A DNA stretch of 64,000 nt from Chitinolyticbacter albus (GTDB lineage Bacteria > Pseudomonadota > Gammaproteobacteria > Burkholderiales > Chitinibacteraceae), in NCBI RefSeq assembly GCF_024437655.1, contig NZ_JANBVF010000007.1, forward strand, positions 24,831 through 88,830. Direction: 5' to 3'. The notes beneath the pieces were generated by a model, which was given only the letters and a program-made list of their open reading frames with translations, did no database searches and was not told where the DNA came from. The translations under genes and the position numbers were made by a program. Of the stretch, positions 46,501 to 55,819 are shown piece after piece. How positions within the stretch are numbered: the first letter of the stretch is position 1; each line of letters begins with the position of its first letter.

Positions 46501-46691
46501 AGGCCCGCGAGCTCGACCATTTCCAGCGCGCCGACAGTCTGGTGCAGATGGGTCTGCGCATGCTTGAGATGGGCCGAGTCCGGTTCGGACTCGTGTTTCT
46601 TCAACGCCTCGCTGGCGCGGGCCAGCGTCTGATCCAGCTCACCCTTGAGCCAGACCAGCGAGCCCTGATCGAATTCGGTATGCGCGCTCAT
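40581..46691 (-). CDS. pilL: PilL/ChpA hybrid chemotaxis histidine kinase
   Basis: A 2036-residue CheA-like hybrid kinase controlling twitching motility or surface sensing (Pil-Chp system). Domains in order: an N-terminal Hpt-like helical region; an Hpt with FHTLKGSGRM near residue 645; an atypical Hpt with AHTLGGIAST near 800; a long acidic Ala/Glu/Pro linker with internal repeats (about 940-1290); an Hpt with LHTLKGSARM near 1340; the dimerisation region; the ATPase domain (NAIDHGLETTDER near 1633); a CheW-like domain (about 1760-1890); and a terminal receiver with VDIEMPRMDGFEF near 1962. The gene is last in pilG-H-I-J-L. The Hpt number differs among species. Confidence 0.93.
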   Translation of the reverse strand: MSAHTEFDQGSLVWLKGELDQTLARASEALKKHESEPDSAHLKHAQTHLHQTVGALEMVELAGLARFCEEIEQLVAAIAREEAAPGADVLAQAALADATLYLDRIAAGAPNVPLTLAPRFAELSVARGGSGSGSELFFPQLSDLTLPGGLPSRRADPATWAAFVKQQRTRFEAGLLHWLRNGEAGAAVAMSRALSELAASQTGGVVRTFWWAAAGVLDAVAREAFACDIDPKLLLMRLNLQLRRLADGSGKVAERLFRDLLYVLAHAKDPNHLGGHLARAFELEVLKPEHYGDALSPEAEAHRREARALRDELATAKDLWSRVAAGQAERLPALASELHRLAERSRELKIDGLDELWLGVAEACERLKHGRVGESDALEMATALLLADNALAIYPQIAADFAEQASAMRQRLAQPDSDTALPQLDAVSRAAQEKMLLAQLAQEMRSNLQTIEETLDGYFRDPERAQDLAKLDGSLRQLQGALMMLDRAEAVLLLQLCAQRIQRYASGEEAPSDEELEELAEGLSSLGFYVDALERDQSEADKLIGPALARLAGTSDIDTTPDELTATLEAEPPIGPAHAEPEPVPEPAVAPRALPQSDAAVDAELLDVYLEEAVEVLATIAEHLAISRSAPSDREALTVIRRGFHTLKGSGRMVGLNHLGEAAWGIEQVLNKWLQLEQPASAALFDLIEEAHANFTRWVGELSNTGSAQVDADELTNRADALRHGLDHAQQPAAPEVVVQTEPVDANPPDGEVQVGGVTVSNTLFAIFREEALHHRERLNDGSARLGRGEALLPDFLLSAHTLGGIASTAGFRSLGELAYAIEHLVQELEPDPTPYAAPLQAAIARIDNMLTDVLALRDPADPRDELAALNALHDELSLKLDLAVATPVVDESPTFDLPEAPASEAEAEAEFDLAELNLLDVDASQPVTPPAFEDALAGILDLAPDEQPSALVAEPFELTLDEPEAIALELPAEPQIPAIDDAEQPAELVAEPFELTLDEPEAIALELPAEPLVQASDDAELTLDIPASFADQAAVPEPALDTLMLDVPEIELTLPDDNEATPAADPLAPFQALLDTALQLDAETVREENLAATPVPMDEAVEADPELQALTIALDDFDVPAQDAATPSLSWDEVVTPQAFAEPAGEAIEAAGVAPSLEAEVHPVTEVLAESIEAFVIESDAEPVAEEVLQAEAAPAPEAEAAEPEIELPPLEAEELVLDAAAEADYADETPVSFDNLAELAAALEAEFRPAEQGDDVPPAELAMLGEAPSALEEILGSENLTLSERKAEIEALLTDDIDDQLLPIFVEEGDELLPAVGAQLQGLHQGEAHQADELKRTLHTLKGSARMSGAMRIGEATHRMESRLLATGETLSQALLDELELDYDLISALFDDLTGRGKAAPAQAAAAQQAVPGLAQPGAAMPQAVVAGLADPEAKATIRVKSELVDELVNQAGEVSIARARIESEMLALKGSLLDLTENVTRLRGQMRELEIQAESQMQARTKEFEGKHENFDPLEFDRFTRLQEVTRFITESVNDVSTIQQNLLKNLDESGLALTAQARMTKELQQSLMRVRMVPFGSVSDRLYRLIRQTGKEVGKKVNLELKGGRVEIDRSVLEKMISPFEHMLRNAIDHGLETTDERLAANKSEFGEIQIEVRQEGNELVLMIKDDGRGLNLEKIRNKGLERGMITADQKLNERDLMQLVFEPGLSTASSVTQLSGRGIGMDVVKNEISNLGGRIEVGTVPGQGTTFTIHLPLTLAVTQVLLVKAGTRLYAIPSVMIEQVQELKQEALAHLYETRSAEWLGSSYPFSYFPRLVGDADTVPEQKRFSTILLLRSGAARMALHVDELVKNVEVVVKSIGPQLARIAGVAGATVLGNGDIVLIMNPIALLERGEVAASGRQVSAAPEQLQTNPVVMVVDDSLTVRKITGRLLAREGYQVVTAKDGVDGLQQLGEVKPAVMLVDIEMPRMDGFEFTRNVRANEGTRDIPIIMITSRTADKHKNYAFELGVNVFLGKPYQEDELLGHIRHFVAQQR
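43655..43860 (-). repeat. Tandem 111-bp repeat inside pilL linker
   Basis: Two nearly identical units with a 111-bp (37-codon) period encode the same AEPFELTLDEPEAIALE stretch followed by LPAEP. They lie in the acidic linker between the second and third Hpt domains. The period is a multiple of three, so copy-number change would keep the frame. Confidence 0.8.
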
Positions 46692-46772
46692 GCTTTGTTC
46701 TCAATACGGTTGCAGGGCATCTCCAGGCACTGCCTGGCAGCGCCCGTGGCTTGCGCAATGGCAGTTCTCGGG

Positions 46773-48932
46773 TCAGGACAGCTTGAAGCCCGAGACCGAT
46801 TCCTTCAGTTCCTGCGCGAGACCGGTCAGCTGGCCCACGGCAGCAGCCGATTGACGGGTGCCCTGCGAGGTCTGGTCGGTAATGCCCAAAATGTCGCGCA
46901 TCGAGGTGTTCACACGGCCGGCCAGAGTGGTCTGGTCTTCGGTTTCGCGAGCGATCGACTCGATCAGACGCGCCAACTCGTCGGTAATGCGGCGAATTTC
47001 GGTCAGCGCGGTACCGGCGGCATCGGACAACTTGGCGCCTTCGACCACACCCTGCGTCGACACTTCCATCGCCGCCACGGCGTCGTGGGTATCGGTCTGA
47101 ATGGTCTTCACGATGGCGCCGATCTGCTTGGTCGCCTCGCCCGAGCGTTCGGCCAGGCGCTGCACTTCCTCGGCGACGACCGAGAAGCCGCGGCCCGCTT
47201 CGCCGGCTGCGGCGGCTTGGATGGCGGCATTCAGCGCCAGCACGTTGGTCTGCTCGGTAATGTCCGAGATCAGTTCCACGATTTCACCGATCTCCTGCGA
47301 CGACTCACCCAGGCGCTTGATCCGCTTCGCGGTCTCCTGGATGTGTTCGCGGATTTCGTTCATGCCCTTGATCTGGTTCTGTACGGCGTTGGCGCCCTTT
47401 TCGGAAGCGATCAGCGAGGACTGCGCCACGCGGGCCGATTCGGCAGCGCTGTGCGACACGCCCTGGATCGAGCGCACCATCTGCTCGACGTTCTGGTTGG
47501 TGTCGACAATTTCCTGCGACTGGCGCTCGGCAGCAGCCAGGAGTTCGCCCGAGATCGCCTGCGCCTCGCCGGTCGCGCGGTTCACCTGATCGGTGGCGCG
47601 GTTGATTTCGGTAATCAGCGTACGCAGCTCTTCAATCGTGTAGTTGATCGAGTCGGCGATGGCGCCGGTCAGATCTTCCGTCACCAGCGCGCGCACCGTC
47701 AGATCGCCATCGGCGAGGTCCGACATTTCGTTCAGCAGCCGCAAAATGGCTTCCTGGTTCTTCTTGTTCTCGGATTCGAGCGCGAGACGGCGGCGCAGCG
47801 ATTCCTGGTTGAACACGCGGATCAGGAAGTAGAGCGACAGCAGCGCAGCCACGATCAGCAACAGTTCGAGCAGCGTGATCAAGGTGTTGCCGGCGGTGTT
47901 TTCATAGATGCCGGCTAGCTGCTGCGTTTCTGTCAGCAGTTTGTCCGACTCACGGACGATGGACTGGTTGGCCAGGCGGGTATTCACCAGCGGCTGCATG
48001 TTCTTGGCGAACGAAGCCACCACGGTTTCGAAATCCTTGAACAGCGTATTGATCTCGTTCAGACGCTCGACCATGGCCGAGCTCGGCACCGGACGCAGCT
48101 GCAACTCGTCATTGCCGTCGATGAAGCCGGTGACGATCTCCTTGAAGGTCGACACGTCCTTGCCCAAGAGGAACACCACCTCGGGGTTGATCAACTCACC
48201 CGCCAGCATGGCGTTGGCGTTCTTGGCCATACGCTGGCTCAGCATCGAGAGCTGGTTGGCGTAGTCGAGTTCGCGGATGTTGCCACCACCCTCGGCCAGC
48301 ATTGTGGTGAACTGCTGCGTCATCTCCAGCAGCTTGGCATCGTTGGCGTTGATACCGGACACGCTCTCGCCGACCGCGATCAGTGGCGTCTTCTGGCCGA
48401 GGATGGTCTGCACCGTGGGACGGCTGGGGTTGTCACGGAAATTTTCGTCCCAGGTCTTCTCGACCGAGGCCAGCAGATCGCCGGGATTGCGTGCCAGCCA
48501 ACTGAACAGCGTGCGCGATTTCAGACGTTCAAGGTTGTCGTTGAACTGGCCATAGGATTGCTCCAGCACCTTGAAACCATCGGCCGAGCCCTGCACCGAC
48601 TGCGTCGACGCCCGCGCGATCCGCTGCGACAGCATCTGCATCTCGGTCGCGATCGAACGGCGTTCGCTGTTGACGCTGGACGACTGGAAGGAGAGGAAGG
48701 CCACCAGCGCGAACAGCAGCACCGAGCCGATCATGACCAGCAGCAGGATCGCCATCTGCTGGCGACTAGGCAGGTGACCGATGCCTGGAACCGGCTTGAG
48801 CAGCTTGCTCTCATCGGCCTCCGGCAACCGGATCCGCTCCAGAATCCAGGTGGTCTTGAGCGGGTCGTACTTGCTCTTGGCCGGACTGCCGGATGTGCCC
48901 TTTCCGAACAGCGACTTCATGTTGAATGCCAT
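46773..48932 (-). CDS. pilJ: PilJ methyl-accepting chemotaxis protein
   Basis: A 719-residue chemoreceptor of the Pil-Chp system. It has a cytoplasmic N-terminus, a first membrane helix (about 63-83), PilJ-type periplasmic sensor modules (about 85-345), a second helix (about 350-372), HAMP-like and signalling domains, and the hairpin tip block [19 protein letters not shown]. In Pseudomonas PilJ senses surface contact/pilin. It lies 24 bases after pilI. Confidence 0.92.
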   Translation of the reverse strand: MAFNMKSLFGKGTSGSPAKSKYDPLKTTWILERIRLPEADESKLLKPVPGIGHLPSRQQMAILLLVMIGSVLLFALVAFLSFQSSSVNSERRSIATEMQMLSQRIARASTQSVQGSADGFKVLEQSYGQFNDNLERLKSRTLFSWLARNPGDLLASVEKTWDENFRDNPSRPTVQTILGQKTPLIAVGESVSGINANDAKLLEMTQQFTTMLAEGGGNIRELDYANQLSMLSQRMAKNANAMLAGELINPEVVFLLGKDVSTFKEIVTGFIDGNDELQLRPVPSSAMVERLNEINTLFKDFETVVASFAKNMQPLVNTRLANQSIVRESDKLLTETQQLAGIYENTAGNTLITLLELLLIVAALLSLYFLIRVFNQESLRRRLALESENKKNQEAILRLLNEMSDLADGDLTVRALVTEDLTGAIADSINYTIEELRTLITEINRATDQVNRATGEAQAISGELLAAAERQSQEIVDTNQNVEQMVRSIQGVSHSAAESARVAQSSLIASEKGANAVQNQIKGMNEIREHIQETAKRIKRLGESSQEIGEIVELISDITEQTNVLALNAAIQAAAAGEAGRGFSVVAEEVQRLAERSGEATKQIGAIVKTIQTDTHDAVAAMEVSTQGVVEGAKLSDAAGTALTEIRRITDELARLIESIARETEDQTTLAGRVNTSMRDILGITDQTSQGTRQSAAAVGQLTGLAQELKESVSGFKLS

Positions 48933-48956
48933 TTTCCTCTCCCGATCCTGCTGTTT

Positions 48957-49466
48957 TTAAAGTCCGGCCTGCAGGAAGGCCGCTTCGGTTGCGAGTTTGG
49001 GAATGTCGAGCACCTGCCAGGCAGTACCCCCGGCGTCCTGATAGCGCGCGCCGGCCCACGGCGCATCGCCGTGAGGTTCGATTTCGTTCAGGTCCGCCAA
49101 GTGCTTGAGGCCGAGCATGCGCTCGACCAGCACTGCAGCGTGCGGCAAGTGGCGTGGATGCAACAGAACCAGCCGGTTGGCCGGATTGGCCACGAGCCCG
49201 GGGCCGCCGAAGAAGCCCGACAGATCGCTCACGCTAACCAGATTGCCCCGGATATTGGAGGTACCGCGAAACCACGACTGTGCCAGCGGCACCGGCGACA
49301 CGGTGGGTACCGGCATCACCTCGGCCACGTCGGCAAGGTCGAGCAGCCAGTTCCGATCATGGATGCGCACGCCGAGGCGCGCGTCGACCTGAGCGGCGGC
49401 GGCAGCCGTTTTCAAGCGTGCAACCACGCCTTCCTGGTATTCACGCAGGCTGATGCGCTTGGCCAT
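48957..49466 (-). CDS. pilI: PilI CheW-like adaptor
   Basis: A 169-residue CheW-domain protein linking the receptor PilJ to the kinase PilL. It shows the domain start GVRIHDRNWLLDLADVAEVMPVP (split at about residue 45) and the SNIRGNLVSVSDLSGFFG block near 70-85. It stands between pilH and pilJ as in other Pil-Chp loci. Confidence 0.9.
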   Translation of the reverse strand: MAKRISLREYQEGVVARLKTAAAAAQVDARLGVRIHDRNWLLDLADVAEVMPVPTVSPVPLAQSWFRGTSNIRGNLVSVSDLSGFFGGPGLVANPANRLVLLHPRHLPHAAVLVERMLGLKHLADLNEIEPHGDAPWAGARYQDAGGTAWQVLDIPKLATEAAFLQAGL

Positions 49467-49496
49467 GAGCCCTCCCCGTTCTTGTTCTTGCCAGCG

Positions 49497-49859
49497 TTAC
49501 AGTGCGGCGATCTTGGTCAACAGTTCCTGCGGATCGACCGGCTTGACCACGTATTCCGACGCGCCCTGGCGCTTGCCCCAGACCTTGTCGGTTTCCTGAT
49601 TCTTCGACGTGCACATGATAATCGGAATGTGCTTGGTCGCCTCTTCCCGGCTGATGGTACGCGTCGCCTGGAAGCCGTTCATGCCCGGCATCACCACATC
49701 CATGAGGATGAGATCCGGCATGATGTCCTTGACCTTCTCAACCGCTTCTTCGCCCGATTCCGCCGTCACCACCTGGTAACCGTTCTTGGTCAGCAGCTCA
49801 CCAAGGAAATGGCGTTCGGTGGGAGAGTCGTCGACGATCAGCACTTTTTTGATGCTCAT
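49497..49859 (-). CDS. pilH: PilH response regulator
   Basis: A 120-residue single-domain receiver. The acidic pair is at residues 10-11, the phospho-acceptor is Asp54 (LMDVVMPGMNGFQ), there is a Thr in IIMCTS and a Lys in VVKP. PilH opposes PilG in controlling pilus retraction/extension. It lies between pilG and pilI. Confidence 0.92.
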   Translation of the reverse strand: MSIKKVLIVDDSPTERHFLGELLTKNGYQVVTAESGEEAVEKVKDIMPDLILMDVVMPGMNGFQATRTISREEATKHIPIIMCTSKNQETDKVWGKRQGASEYVVKPVDPQELLTKIAAL

Positions 49860-49885
49860 TGCTTCGTTCCTAGTCGGTGGCAGAT

Positions 49886-50272
49886 TCAGGCTGCAGTCTG
49901 CACATGGGCGCCGACGGCGGCCAGCAGGCTGTCCTTGGTAAAAGGCTTGGTCAGGTACTCGTCGGAGCCGACCATGCGGCCACGGGCCCGATCAAACAGG
50001 CCGTCCTTGGAAGACAGCATGATCACGGGCGTGGCCTTGTAGCGCGGGTTCTTCTTGATCAGCGAGCAGGTCTGGTAACCATCAAGCCGCGGCATCATCA
50101 CGTCGACGAACACCACGTCGGGCAGGTGATCGCTGATCTTGGCCAGCGCATCGAAGCCATCCTCGGCGAGGATGACCTCACAGCCGGCCTGACCGAGGAA
50201 GATCTCGGCGCTGCGACGTATGGTGTTGCTGTCGTCGATGACCATCACCTTGATTCCGGCGAGATTCGACAT
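49886..50272 (-). CDS. pilG: PilG response regulator
   Basis: A 128-residue receiver protein with acidic residues DD at 13-14, phospho-acceptor Asp57 (FVDVMMPRLDGYQ), MLSSK and YLTKPFT. It is the first gene of the pil chemotaxis operon; PilG promotes pilus extension and cAMP signalling in model systems. The leader has GGAG in front of the ATG. Confidence 0.92.
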   Translation of the reverse strand: MSNLAGIKVMVIDDSNTIRRSAEIFLGQAGCEVILAEDGFDALAKISDHLPDVVFVDVMMPRLDGYQTCSLIKKNPRYKATPVIMLSSKDGLFDRARGRMVGSDEYLTKPFTKDSLLAAVGAHVQTAA

Positions 50273-50573
50273 GGACTCCTCCTTGAGGGACCGCTCGTCA
50301 ATTATTGTTTATGCCGTTAGCTCTGCCCTGCTCGCGTTCAAGCATAGCGTGGACCGCAGGCAGCACGCCAGCATGCGTACGATCATACCGATGCGGCGAT
50401 AAATTAGCCAAGTCTGATGGGCACGCGGTCACACGCCACGGAACAACGTGCATCTTTAGCTTATTAGCACATCGTGTCTTTATGCTCAGTCATGGTCGAT
50501 GCCAGCGCACGCCACTTTGCAGCGAGCGCCGCCCGGTACACAATCGGCTTCCCATTACAATTTTCTTACCGCC
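50273..50573. other. Divergent promoter region pilG / glycosyltransferase
   Basis: About 300 bases between the two divergent genes. No gene is supportable. It must hold the pil operon promoter on one strand and the glycosyltransferase promoter on the other; no specific box was recognised. Confidence 0.5.
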
Positions 50574-51686
50574 ATGTCGCTTCTGCTGTTGCATGCCACC
50601 GCGGGCGCCGGTCACACCCGCGCCGCACAAGCCATCTCGGCTGCCCTGACGCAGCTGGGCGACACCGAGCATCGTGTCGTTGATACGCTTGATTGCACCA
50701 CCTCGCTGTTTCGCAAGATGTACACGCAGGCCTACATCGATCTGGTGCAAAAGATGCCGGCGCTGTGGGGCTATGTCTATGAGCGCACCGACACGGTGAA
50801 GCCGCAATCGAGAACCGCGCGCAACCGGCTGGCGTTCAACAAGGTGAACAGCCGCGCCTTCAAGCACCTGATCGCCGAGGTGGCGCCCACCGCCATTGCC
50901 TGCACCCATTTCCTGCCACTGGAATTGCTGTCCGACCTCAAGGCGCGCGGCAAGCTTGCCGCGCCGGTGCACGCGATCATCACCGATGTCAGCCCGCATG
51001 CGTTCTGGATCTACGAGCACATCGACCATTACCACGTCGCCACGCCGGACGGCGCGCGCGAGCTGATGCTCAAGGGCGTGCCACCGGATCGCATCTCGGT
51101 CACCGGCATTCCCATCGACCCGGTGTTCGCCGCGCAACAGCCGGCCCCAGCGGCGCGCGCAGCACTGGGCCTGCCCGAGCAGCCCACCGTACTGCTACTG
51201 AGCGGTGGCTTCGGCGTCGGCCCCACCGCGGCGATGCTCGCGTCGTTCCGCGATTGCACGACGCCCCTGTCGCTGGTCGTGGTGGCCGGCCGCAACGCGG
51301 AGCTGAAAGCCGAGTGCGAGCGCATCGCTGCCGAGTTGCCGGTCCAGGTCACCGTGCTCGGTTTCGTCGACTACATCCACCAGCTGATGGACGCCGCCGA
51401 CCTGATCGTGACCAAGCCCGGCGGGCTCACCACCAGCGAAATCCTGGCCAAGCACAAGCCCATGATGCTGGTGGCGCCCATCCCCGGCCAGGAGCAACGC
51501 AATTGCGAATACCTGCTGGAAAACGGCACGGCCGTGCGGCTGTACGACGGTGGCGATGCCTGCCATCACATCGCACGGCTGTTGAACGATGCGGCCAGGC
51601 TTGCCGCCATGGGCCGCAACGCCGCACGCATCGCCTATCCGGACGCGGCGCACGCCGTGGCGGCCGCGCTGCAGGCAGTGGCATGA
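50574..51686 (+). CDS. GT28 diacylglycerol glycosyltransferase-like protein
   Basis: A 370-residue protein similar to MGDG synthases and UgtP-type processive diacylglycerol glycosyltransferases. It shows LLLHATAGAGHTRAAQAI at the start (the GAGH lipid-acceptor loop), TDVSPHAFWIYEHID, TGIPIDPVF, and the UDP-sugar site TKPGGLTTSEILAKHKP (about 280-296). It is expected to add sugars to diacylglycerol at the membrane. An App1-type phosphatase gene starts two bases after its stop, which could supply the diacylglycerol. Confidence 0.82.
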   Translation: MSLLLLHATAGAGHTRAAQAISAALTQLGDTEHRVVDTLDCTTSLFRKMYTQAYIDLVQKMPALWGYVYERTDTVKPQSRTARNRLAFNKVNSRAFKHLIAEVAPTAIACTHFLPLELLSDLKARGKLAAPVHAIITDVSPHAFWIYEHIDHYHVATPDGARELMLKGVPPDRISVTGIPIDPVFAAQQPAPAARAALGLPEQPTVLLLSGGFGVGPTAAMLASFRDCTTPLSLVVVAGRNAELKAECERIAAELPVQVTVLGFVDYIHQLMDAADLIVTKPGGLTTSEILAKHKPMMLVAPIPGQEQRNCEYLLENGTAVRLYDGGDACHHIARLLNDAARLAAMGRNAARIAYPDAAHAVAAALQAVA

Positions 51687-51687
51687 C

Positions 51688-52617
51688 ATGCGCTGGCTCG
51701 TAGGAACGTTGCTGATGTGGAACGTATTCGCCTGGGCGGATGACCCGCTGCACAACACCGTCGACGACGCGGTGCTGGGCGCGTCCGGCTACCAGCTCTC
51801 GGGTCGCGTCACCGAAGCACGCGCCGCGGCCAGCGCCGAATCGGGCAAGCTCGGCACGCTCTACCGCAGTGCGCGGCAGCTGCTGACCGACGGCGAGGAA
51901 GCGGTGGTGACGCTGAACCTGGGCAGCTGGCAATGGCGTACTCATGTCGACAGCCAGGGCTACTGGCTGCTCGCGCAAAACGCGCCGCTGCCACTCGATC
52001 CGGGCTGGCACCCCATCACCAGCACGCCGCCCGCGTCGAGCGAGGCGCGGTTGCTGGTGCCGCACCCGGACAACCGGATCGGCATCATCTCGGACATGGA
52101 CGACACGGTGATGGTGTCGCAGGTGAATACCAGGGCCCGCTTGCTACGCAACAGCCTGATGCGCCCGCCCGAGGCACGGCAAGCGTTTGCCGGCGTAGCG
52201 CCGCTGTATACGCATATCGCCACGCTGAACCCGCAGCCCGCGACGACGCCGGTGTTCTATCTGTCGGCATCGCCGCGCCAGTTCACCGACAACCTGCGAC
52301 GCTTCCTCTCCGCCAACGCTTTCCCACCGGGCGTATTACTGACCAAGCGTTGGGGCGAGGGCTCGCTCACCGACCAACGCGCCTACAAGACCGCGCGGCT
52401 CGAAGCGGTATTTGCGGCCTTGCCCGACGTGCGCTTCCATCTGTTTGGCGACGATGGCGAACAGGATCCCGAGATCTACGCCGAAATCCGCCAGCGTCAC
52501 CCGACTCGGGTCGCGAGCATCTGGATCCGCAGGGTCCATCCCGACGCGGCGCGCGCCCGGCTCCCTGGGCAAGGCGATCTGGCCGAGCTGGTGGCCAATC
52601 CGGCGCTGCTGCGCTGA
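51688..52617 (+). CDS. App1-like (DUF2183) phosphatidate phosphatase
   Basis: A 309-residue exported protein (signal peptide to about residue 17) with the DUF2183/App1 catalytic motif DMDDTVM (about 135) of the HAD type, then YLSASPRQF and HLFGDDGEQDPEIY. The family includes yeast App1, which converts phosphatidate to diacylglycerol. The signal implies that it acts in the periplasm. It is coupled to the glycosyltransferase gene, suggesting joint work on glycolipids. Confidence 0.82.
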   Translation: MRWLVGTLLMWNVFAWADDPLHNTVDDAVLGASGYQLSGRVTEARAAASAESGKLGTLYRSARQLLTDGEEAVVTLNLGSWQWRTHVDSQGYWLLAQNAPLPLDPGWHPITSTPPASSEARLLVPHPDNRIGIISDMDDTVMVSQVNTRARLLRNSLMRPPEARQAFAGVAPLYTHIATLNPQPATTPVFYLSASPRQFTDNLRRFLSANAFPPGVLLTKRWGEGSLTDQRAYKTARLEAVFAALPDVRFHLFGDDGEQDPEIYAEIRQRHPTRVASIWIRRVHPDAARARLPGQGDLAELVANPALLR

Positions 52618-52883
52618 GTCGCCCCAAGGTCTTTCATGCCGCGAAACAACCTTTCGACGCGGTGGCGGAGCGGCTAGGCTATATCCATCGGGCGCCAAGC
52701 CTGCATTCCCCCACAAATCTTGATATCGATCGACGCGGCCTGCTTTCACGGGCGCGATACTGACGCCTTAAACCTGGAGCAAACGGCTGCGATGCAGGAT
52801 GTCTTTACAATTGGCGTGACATTGCTCGCTCGTGCAATCATTTGGTCAGAGCCGATACACGGCCATTGCAGGGGGTATAGAAG

Positions 52884-54500
52884 ATGACACTTTCGCGACA
52901 AATGGCGCTGTCGCTTGGCAGCGCTTTCGTCCTGTTCACTGTGGCCACGTTGCTGGCCCTGGGTGCGCTGCTCAAAACTTCGACCGAACTCGACGACTTC
53001 GTCGAGCACTACCAGGCCGAGCTGATCGCGGTGAATGCGCTGGAGGAAGCGGCCAGCAAGAGCAGCACCGCCATTCGCAGCTTCTTCGTCGATCCGGCCA
53101 ACCCGGCGGCAATGACCATCCTAAAGGCCATCCCGGCCGAATTCGAAACCGCCCGCGCGCAGCTCGCCAAGCTCGTTGCCGGCGATGCCGCCAGCACAGC
53201 ACGGCTGCAGAAAGTGGCGACGTTGCGCGGCCTGCAGCAGAAGATGCAGGACGAAATCGCGCTTTATATCGACAACGGCCAGCTTGACGTGGCCCGCGAG
53301 AAGATCAACGTCGAAGAGGCGGTGAAGGCATCGCAGCCGCTCATCGCCGAGCTCAATGCCTGGGCGGGCGAAGCCCGGCAGCGCGTTGCCAATCGCCATG
53401 TCGAGCAAAAGCGCGCCAACACCACCGCGCTGACCCTTTCCGCCCTGCTCACCGTCGCCGCCATCGTGGTCGGTCTGGTGCTGGGGCTGCGTATCCAGCG
53501 CACGGTGATGGGCCAGCTCGGCGGCGATCCGGCCGACGTACGCCGCGCCATGCAGGCGCTGGCCGAGGGCAACCTGGCGAACCGGGTCACGGTGCGCGCA
53601 GGCGATCGCAACAGCGTGATGGCCACGGTGGAAGAAGTGCGTCAGCGGCTGGCCGACATGATCCGGTCCTTGCGCGAAAACGCGCTCGATCTGGACCGCG
53701 AAGCCACACGCATGAGCGGTACCGCCAGCCAGCTCTCCAGCGGCGTGCGCACGCAGACCGACGCCGCCGCCGCCATGGCCGCCGCGATCGAGGAGATGAG
53801 CGTGTCGGTGAACCATGTTTCCGACAACGCCACCAGCGCGCACCAGCTGGCCGACGATGCCGGTCGCCGCGCCGAGGCTGGCAGCCGCGTGATTGCCCGG
53901 GTCGGTGGCGAGATCGATCAGGTGGCCGCCACCATCGCCGCCGCCGCGCACCGCATCGACGAGCTCGGCAACGAGGCCGATCGCATTTCCAGCATCGTCG
54001 CCGTGATCAAGGAAATCGCCGACCAGACCAATCTCTTGGCGCTGAACGCGGCCATCGAAGCGGCGCGTGCGGGTGAAACCGGTCGCGGCTTCGCCGTGGT
54101 TGCCGACGAAGTACGCAAGCTCGCCGAGCGTACCGGTCAGGCGACGCAGGAAATCAGCCAGATGATCAGCACCACGCAATCGCGCTCGCGCGAAGCAGTG
54201 GATACCATGCAAGCGGCGGTGGCGCAGGTGGCGACCGGCGTGGCCGGTGCACGCGAGGCCGGCGTCGCCATTGGCGAGATCCAGTCCGGGCAGCAGGATC
54301 TGGAAACCGTGGCCAACGACATTTCGCTCTCGCTGAGGGAGCAATCGAGCACCAGCCAGGACATCGCCCGCAATGTGGAGCGCATCGTGCAGATGGCGCA
54401 TGCATCGAGCCATGCCGCCGACGAGAGCAGCGGCGCGGCTCAGCGGCTGCAGGTGCTGGCGCACGATCTGGGCAGCAGCGTGCAGCGCTTCACGCTGTAA
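52884..54500 (+). CDS. Methyl-accepting chemotaxis protein
   Basis: A 538-residue chemoreceptor. It has a first membrane helix (about 8-32), a four-helix periplasmic domain (about 35-175), a second helix (about 182-205), a HAMP domain and a signalling domain with the tip block [20 protein letters not shown] (split at the tip). No C-terminal pentapeptide for CheR/CheB is present. The ligand is unknown. The gene stands alone and ends at a clear terminator. Confidence 0.92.
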   Translation: MTLSRQMALSLGSAFVLFTVATLLALGALLKTSTELDDFVEHYQAELIAVNALEEAASKSSTAIRSFFVDPANPAAMTILKAIPAEFETARAQLAKLVAGDAASTARLQKVATLRGLQQKMQDEIALYIDNGQLDVAREKINVEEAVKASQPLIAELNAWAGEARQRVANRHVEQKRANTTALTLSALLTVAAIVVGLVLGLRIQRTVMGQLGGDPADVRRAMQALAEGNLANRVTVRAGDRNSVMATVEEVRQRLADMIRSLRENALDLDREATRMSGTASQLSSGVRTQTDAAAAMAAAIEEMSVSVNHVSDNATSAHQLADDAGRRAEAGSRVIARVGGEIDQVAATIAAAAHRIDELGNEADRISSIVAVIKEIADQTNLLALNAAIEAARAGETGRGFAVVADEVRKLAERTGQATQEISQMISTTQSRSREAVDTMQAAVAQVATGVAGAREAGVAIGEIQSGQQDLETVANDISLSLREQSSTSQDIARNVERIVQMAHASSHAADESSGAAQRLQVLAHDLGSSVQRFTL

Positions 54501-54516
54501 CGCCACGCCAGCATCA

Positions 54517-54549
54517 AGAAGGCCGGGTTACCCCGGCCTTTTTCTTTTT
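54517..54549 (+). terminator. Rho-independent terminator
   Basis: A 9-bp stem AAGGCCGGG/CCCGGCCTT with a 4-base loop followed by T-rich TTTCTTTTT, 16 bases after the chemoreceptor stop. Confidence 0.9.
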
Positions 54550-54572
54550 ACTGTTGCCAATTAGCAACAGGC

Positions 54573-55610
54573 CTACAGCTTTTCGCGCTTGCCGCTCTTG
54601 GCGGCACGCACCGCTGCCTCGATCACGCGCATGCTGCGCACCGCATCGGCAGCCGGAACCGGGTTGCCCCCCACGCCCAGCACGGCGTCGCGCACGCCAG
54701 CGTAGTAGTCCTGGTAGGCACCGCGCGGCAACGTCACCGGCTCGCTCACGGGCTTGTCGCCGTCATGGCAGAACAGCGTGGCGACATGGGGATCGATACC
54801 CCAGTCGGCATGGCGCGGATCGAGCCCGGCCTTGAGCTGATCCTCCTGCGCATCGAGCCCCTGCTTGACGAAGCTCGCCTCGGTGCCATGAACCAGGAAA
54901 CGCGGCGTGCCACCCGAGACCAGCATGCTAGCGCCCAGCACCACACGCTTGTCCGGGTAGTGCAGCAGCACCAGCGCATCGTCGACTGACAGGCCGCCTT
55001 CGCGACGGATCGCCAGATCCGCGCTCACTGCCTGCGGCATGCCGAATAGATCGAGCGCCTGATCGACCACGTGCGGACCAAGGTCGTACCACAGTCCGGC
55101 GCCCGGCCCGGCGCCTTCGCGCCAGCGTTGCCGCACCTGCGGCCGGTAACGATCGAAACGGCTGGTGTACTCGACGACGCGGCCCAGCCGGCCTGAAGTG
55201 ATCAAGCCCTTGAGCGCGAGGAAATCCGCGTCCCAACGACGATTCTGGAATACCGACAACACCCGGCCGGCGACATCGGCTGCGGCAACCAGCTCTTCGG
55301 CCTCGGCCACCGTCACCGTGAACGGCTTGTCGACCACCACATGCTTGCCGGCGGCAAGCGCGGCACGGGCCAGCGGCGCATGCGTGTCATTGGGCGTGGC
55401 GATCACCACCAGATCAATATCCGGTCGGGTGATCAGCGCGGCCGGCTCGGTCTTGACCGAGACATCGGGCCAGTCGGCGATGACGTCGGCCGGGCGCGAG
55501 CTGGCAATCGACACCAGCGCAAAGCCGGGGGTGGCGGCAATCAGCGGTGCATGAAAGGTCTTGCCGGCATAGCCGTAGCCGATCAGGCCGACACGTAAAG
55601 GGGTGGACAT
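54573..55610 (-). CDS. Gfo/Idh/MocA-family oxidoreductase
   Basis: A 345-residue NAD(P)-dependent oxidoreductase. It has the Rossmann motif GLIGYGYAGKTFHAP at residues 8-22 and VVIATPNDTHAPLA. The catalytic lysine motif is VVDKPFTVT (about 92-100), and YDLGPHVVDQAL lies near residue 175. It is closest in character to the YdgJ-like group, acting on sugars or scyllo-inositol. The substrate is undetermined. It stands alone. Confidence 0.88.
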   Translation of the reverse strand: MSTPLRVGLIGYGYAGKTFHAPLIAATPGFALVSIASSRPADVIADWPDVSVKTEPAALITRPDIDLVVIATPNDTHAPLARAALAAGKHVVVDKPFTVTVAEAEELVAAADVAGRVLSVFQNRRWDADFLALKGLITSGRLGRVVEYTSRFDRYRPQVRQRWREGAGPGAGLWYDLGPHVVDQALDLFGMPQAVSADLAIRREGGLSVDDALVLLHYPDKRVVLGASMLVSGGTPRFLVHGTEASFVKQGLDAQEDQLKAGLDPRHADWGIDPHVATLFCHDGDKPVSEPVTLPRGAYQDYYAGVRDAVLGVGGNPVPAADAVRSMRVIEAAVRAAKSGKREKL

Positions 55611-55819
55611 TGCAGCACTCTCCAGAAACCATCGTGTGATGGTATAACCATGCTTACAACGCGTCGCTAAGGCATGTCCCTCAGGCGCGAAGGCCTGCGT
55701 GGAACATTCACCTTTCGATGTATGTTTGTGCGTTGCAACAGGGATGCTACTGTAAGGCGGCGCGCCACGTCTGTCACCCCGCTTCGTCTGCCCTGGCCGA
55801 CAGGCTGTCTGCCCTGCTT

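Noticed and set aside
45675..47918. Plus-strand open frame of about 750 codons across pilL and pilJ
   Set aside because: It spans two well-supported minus-strand genes including their intergenic gap and shows no domain.
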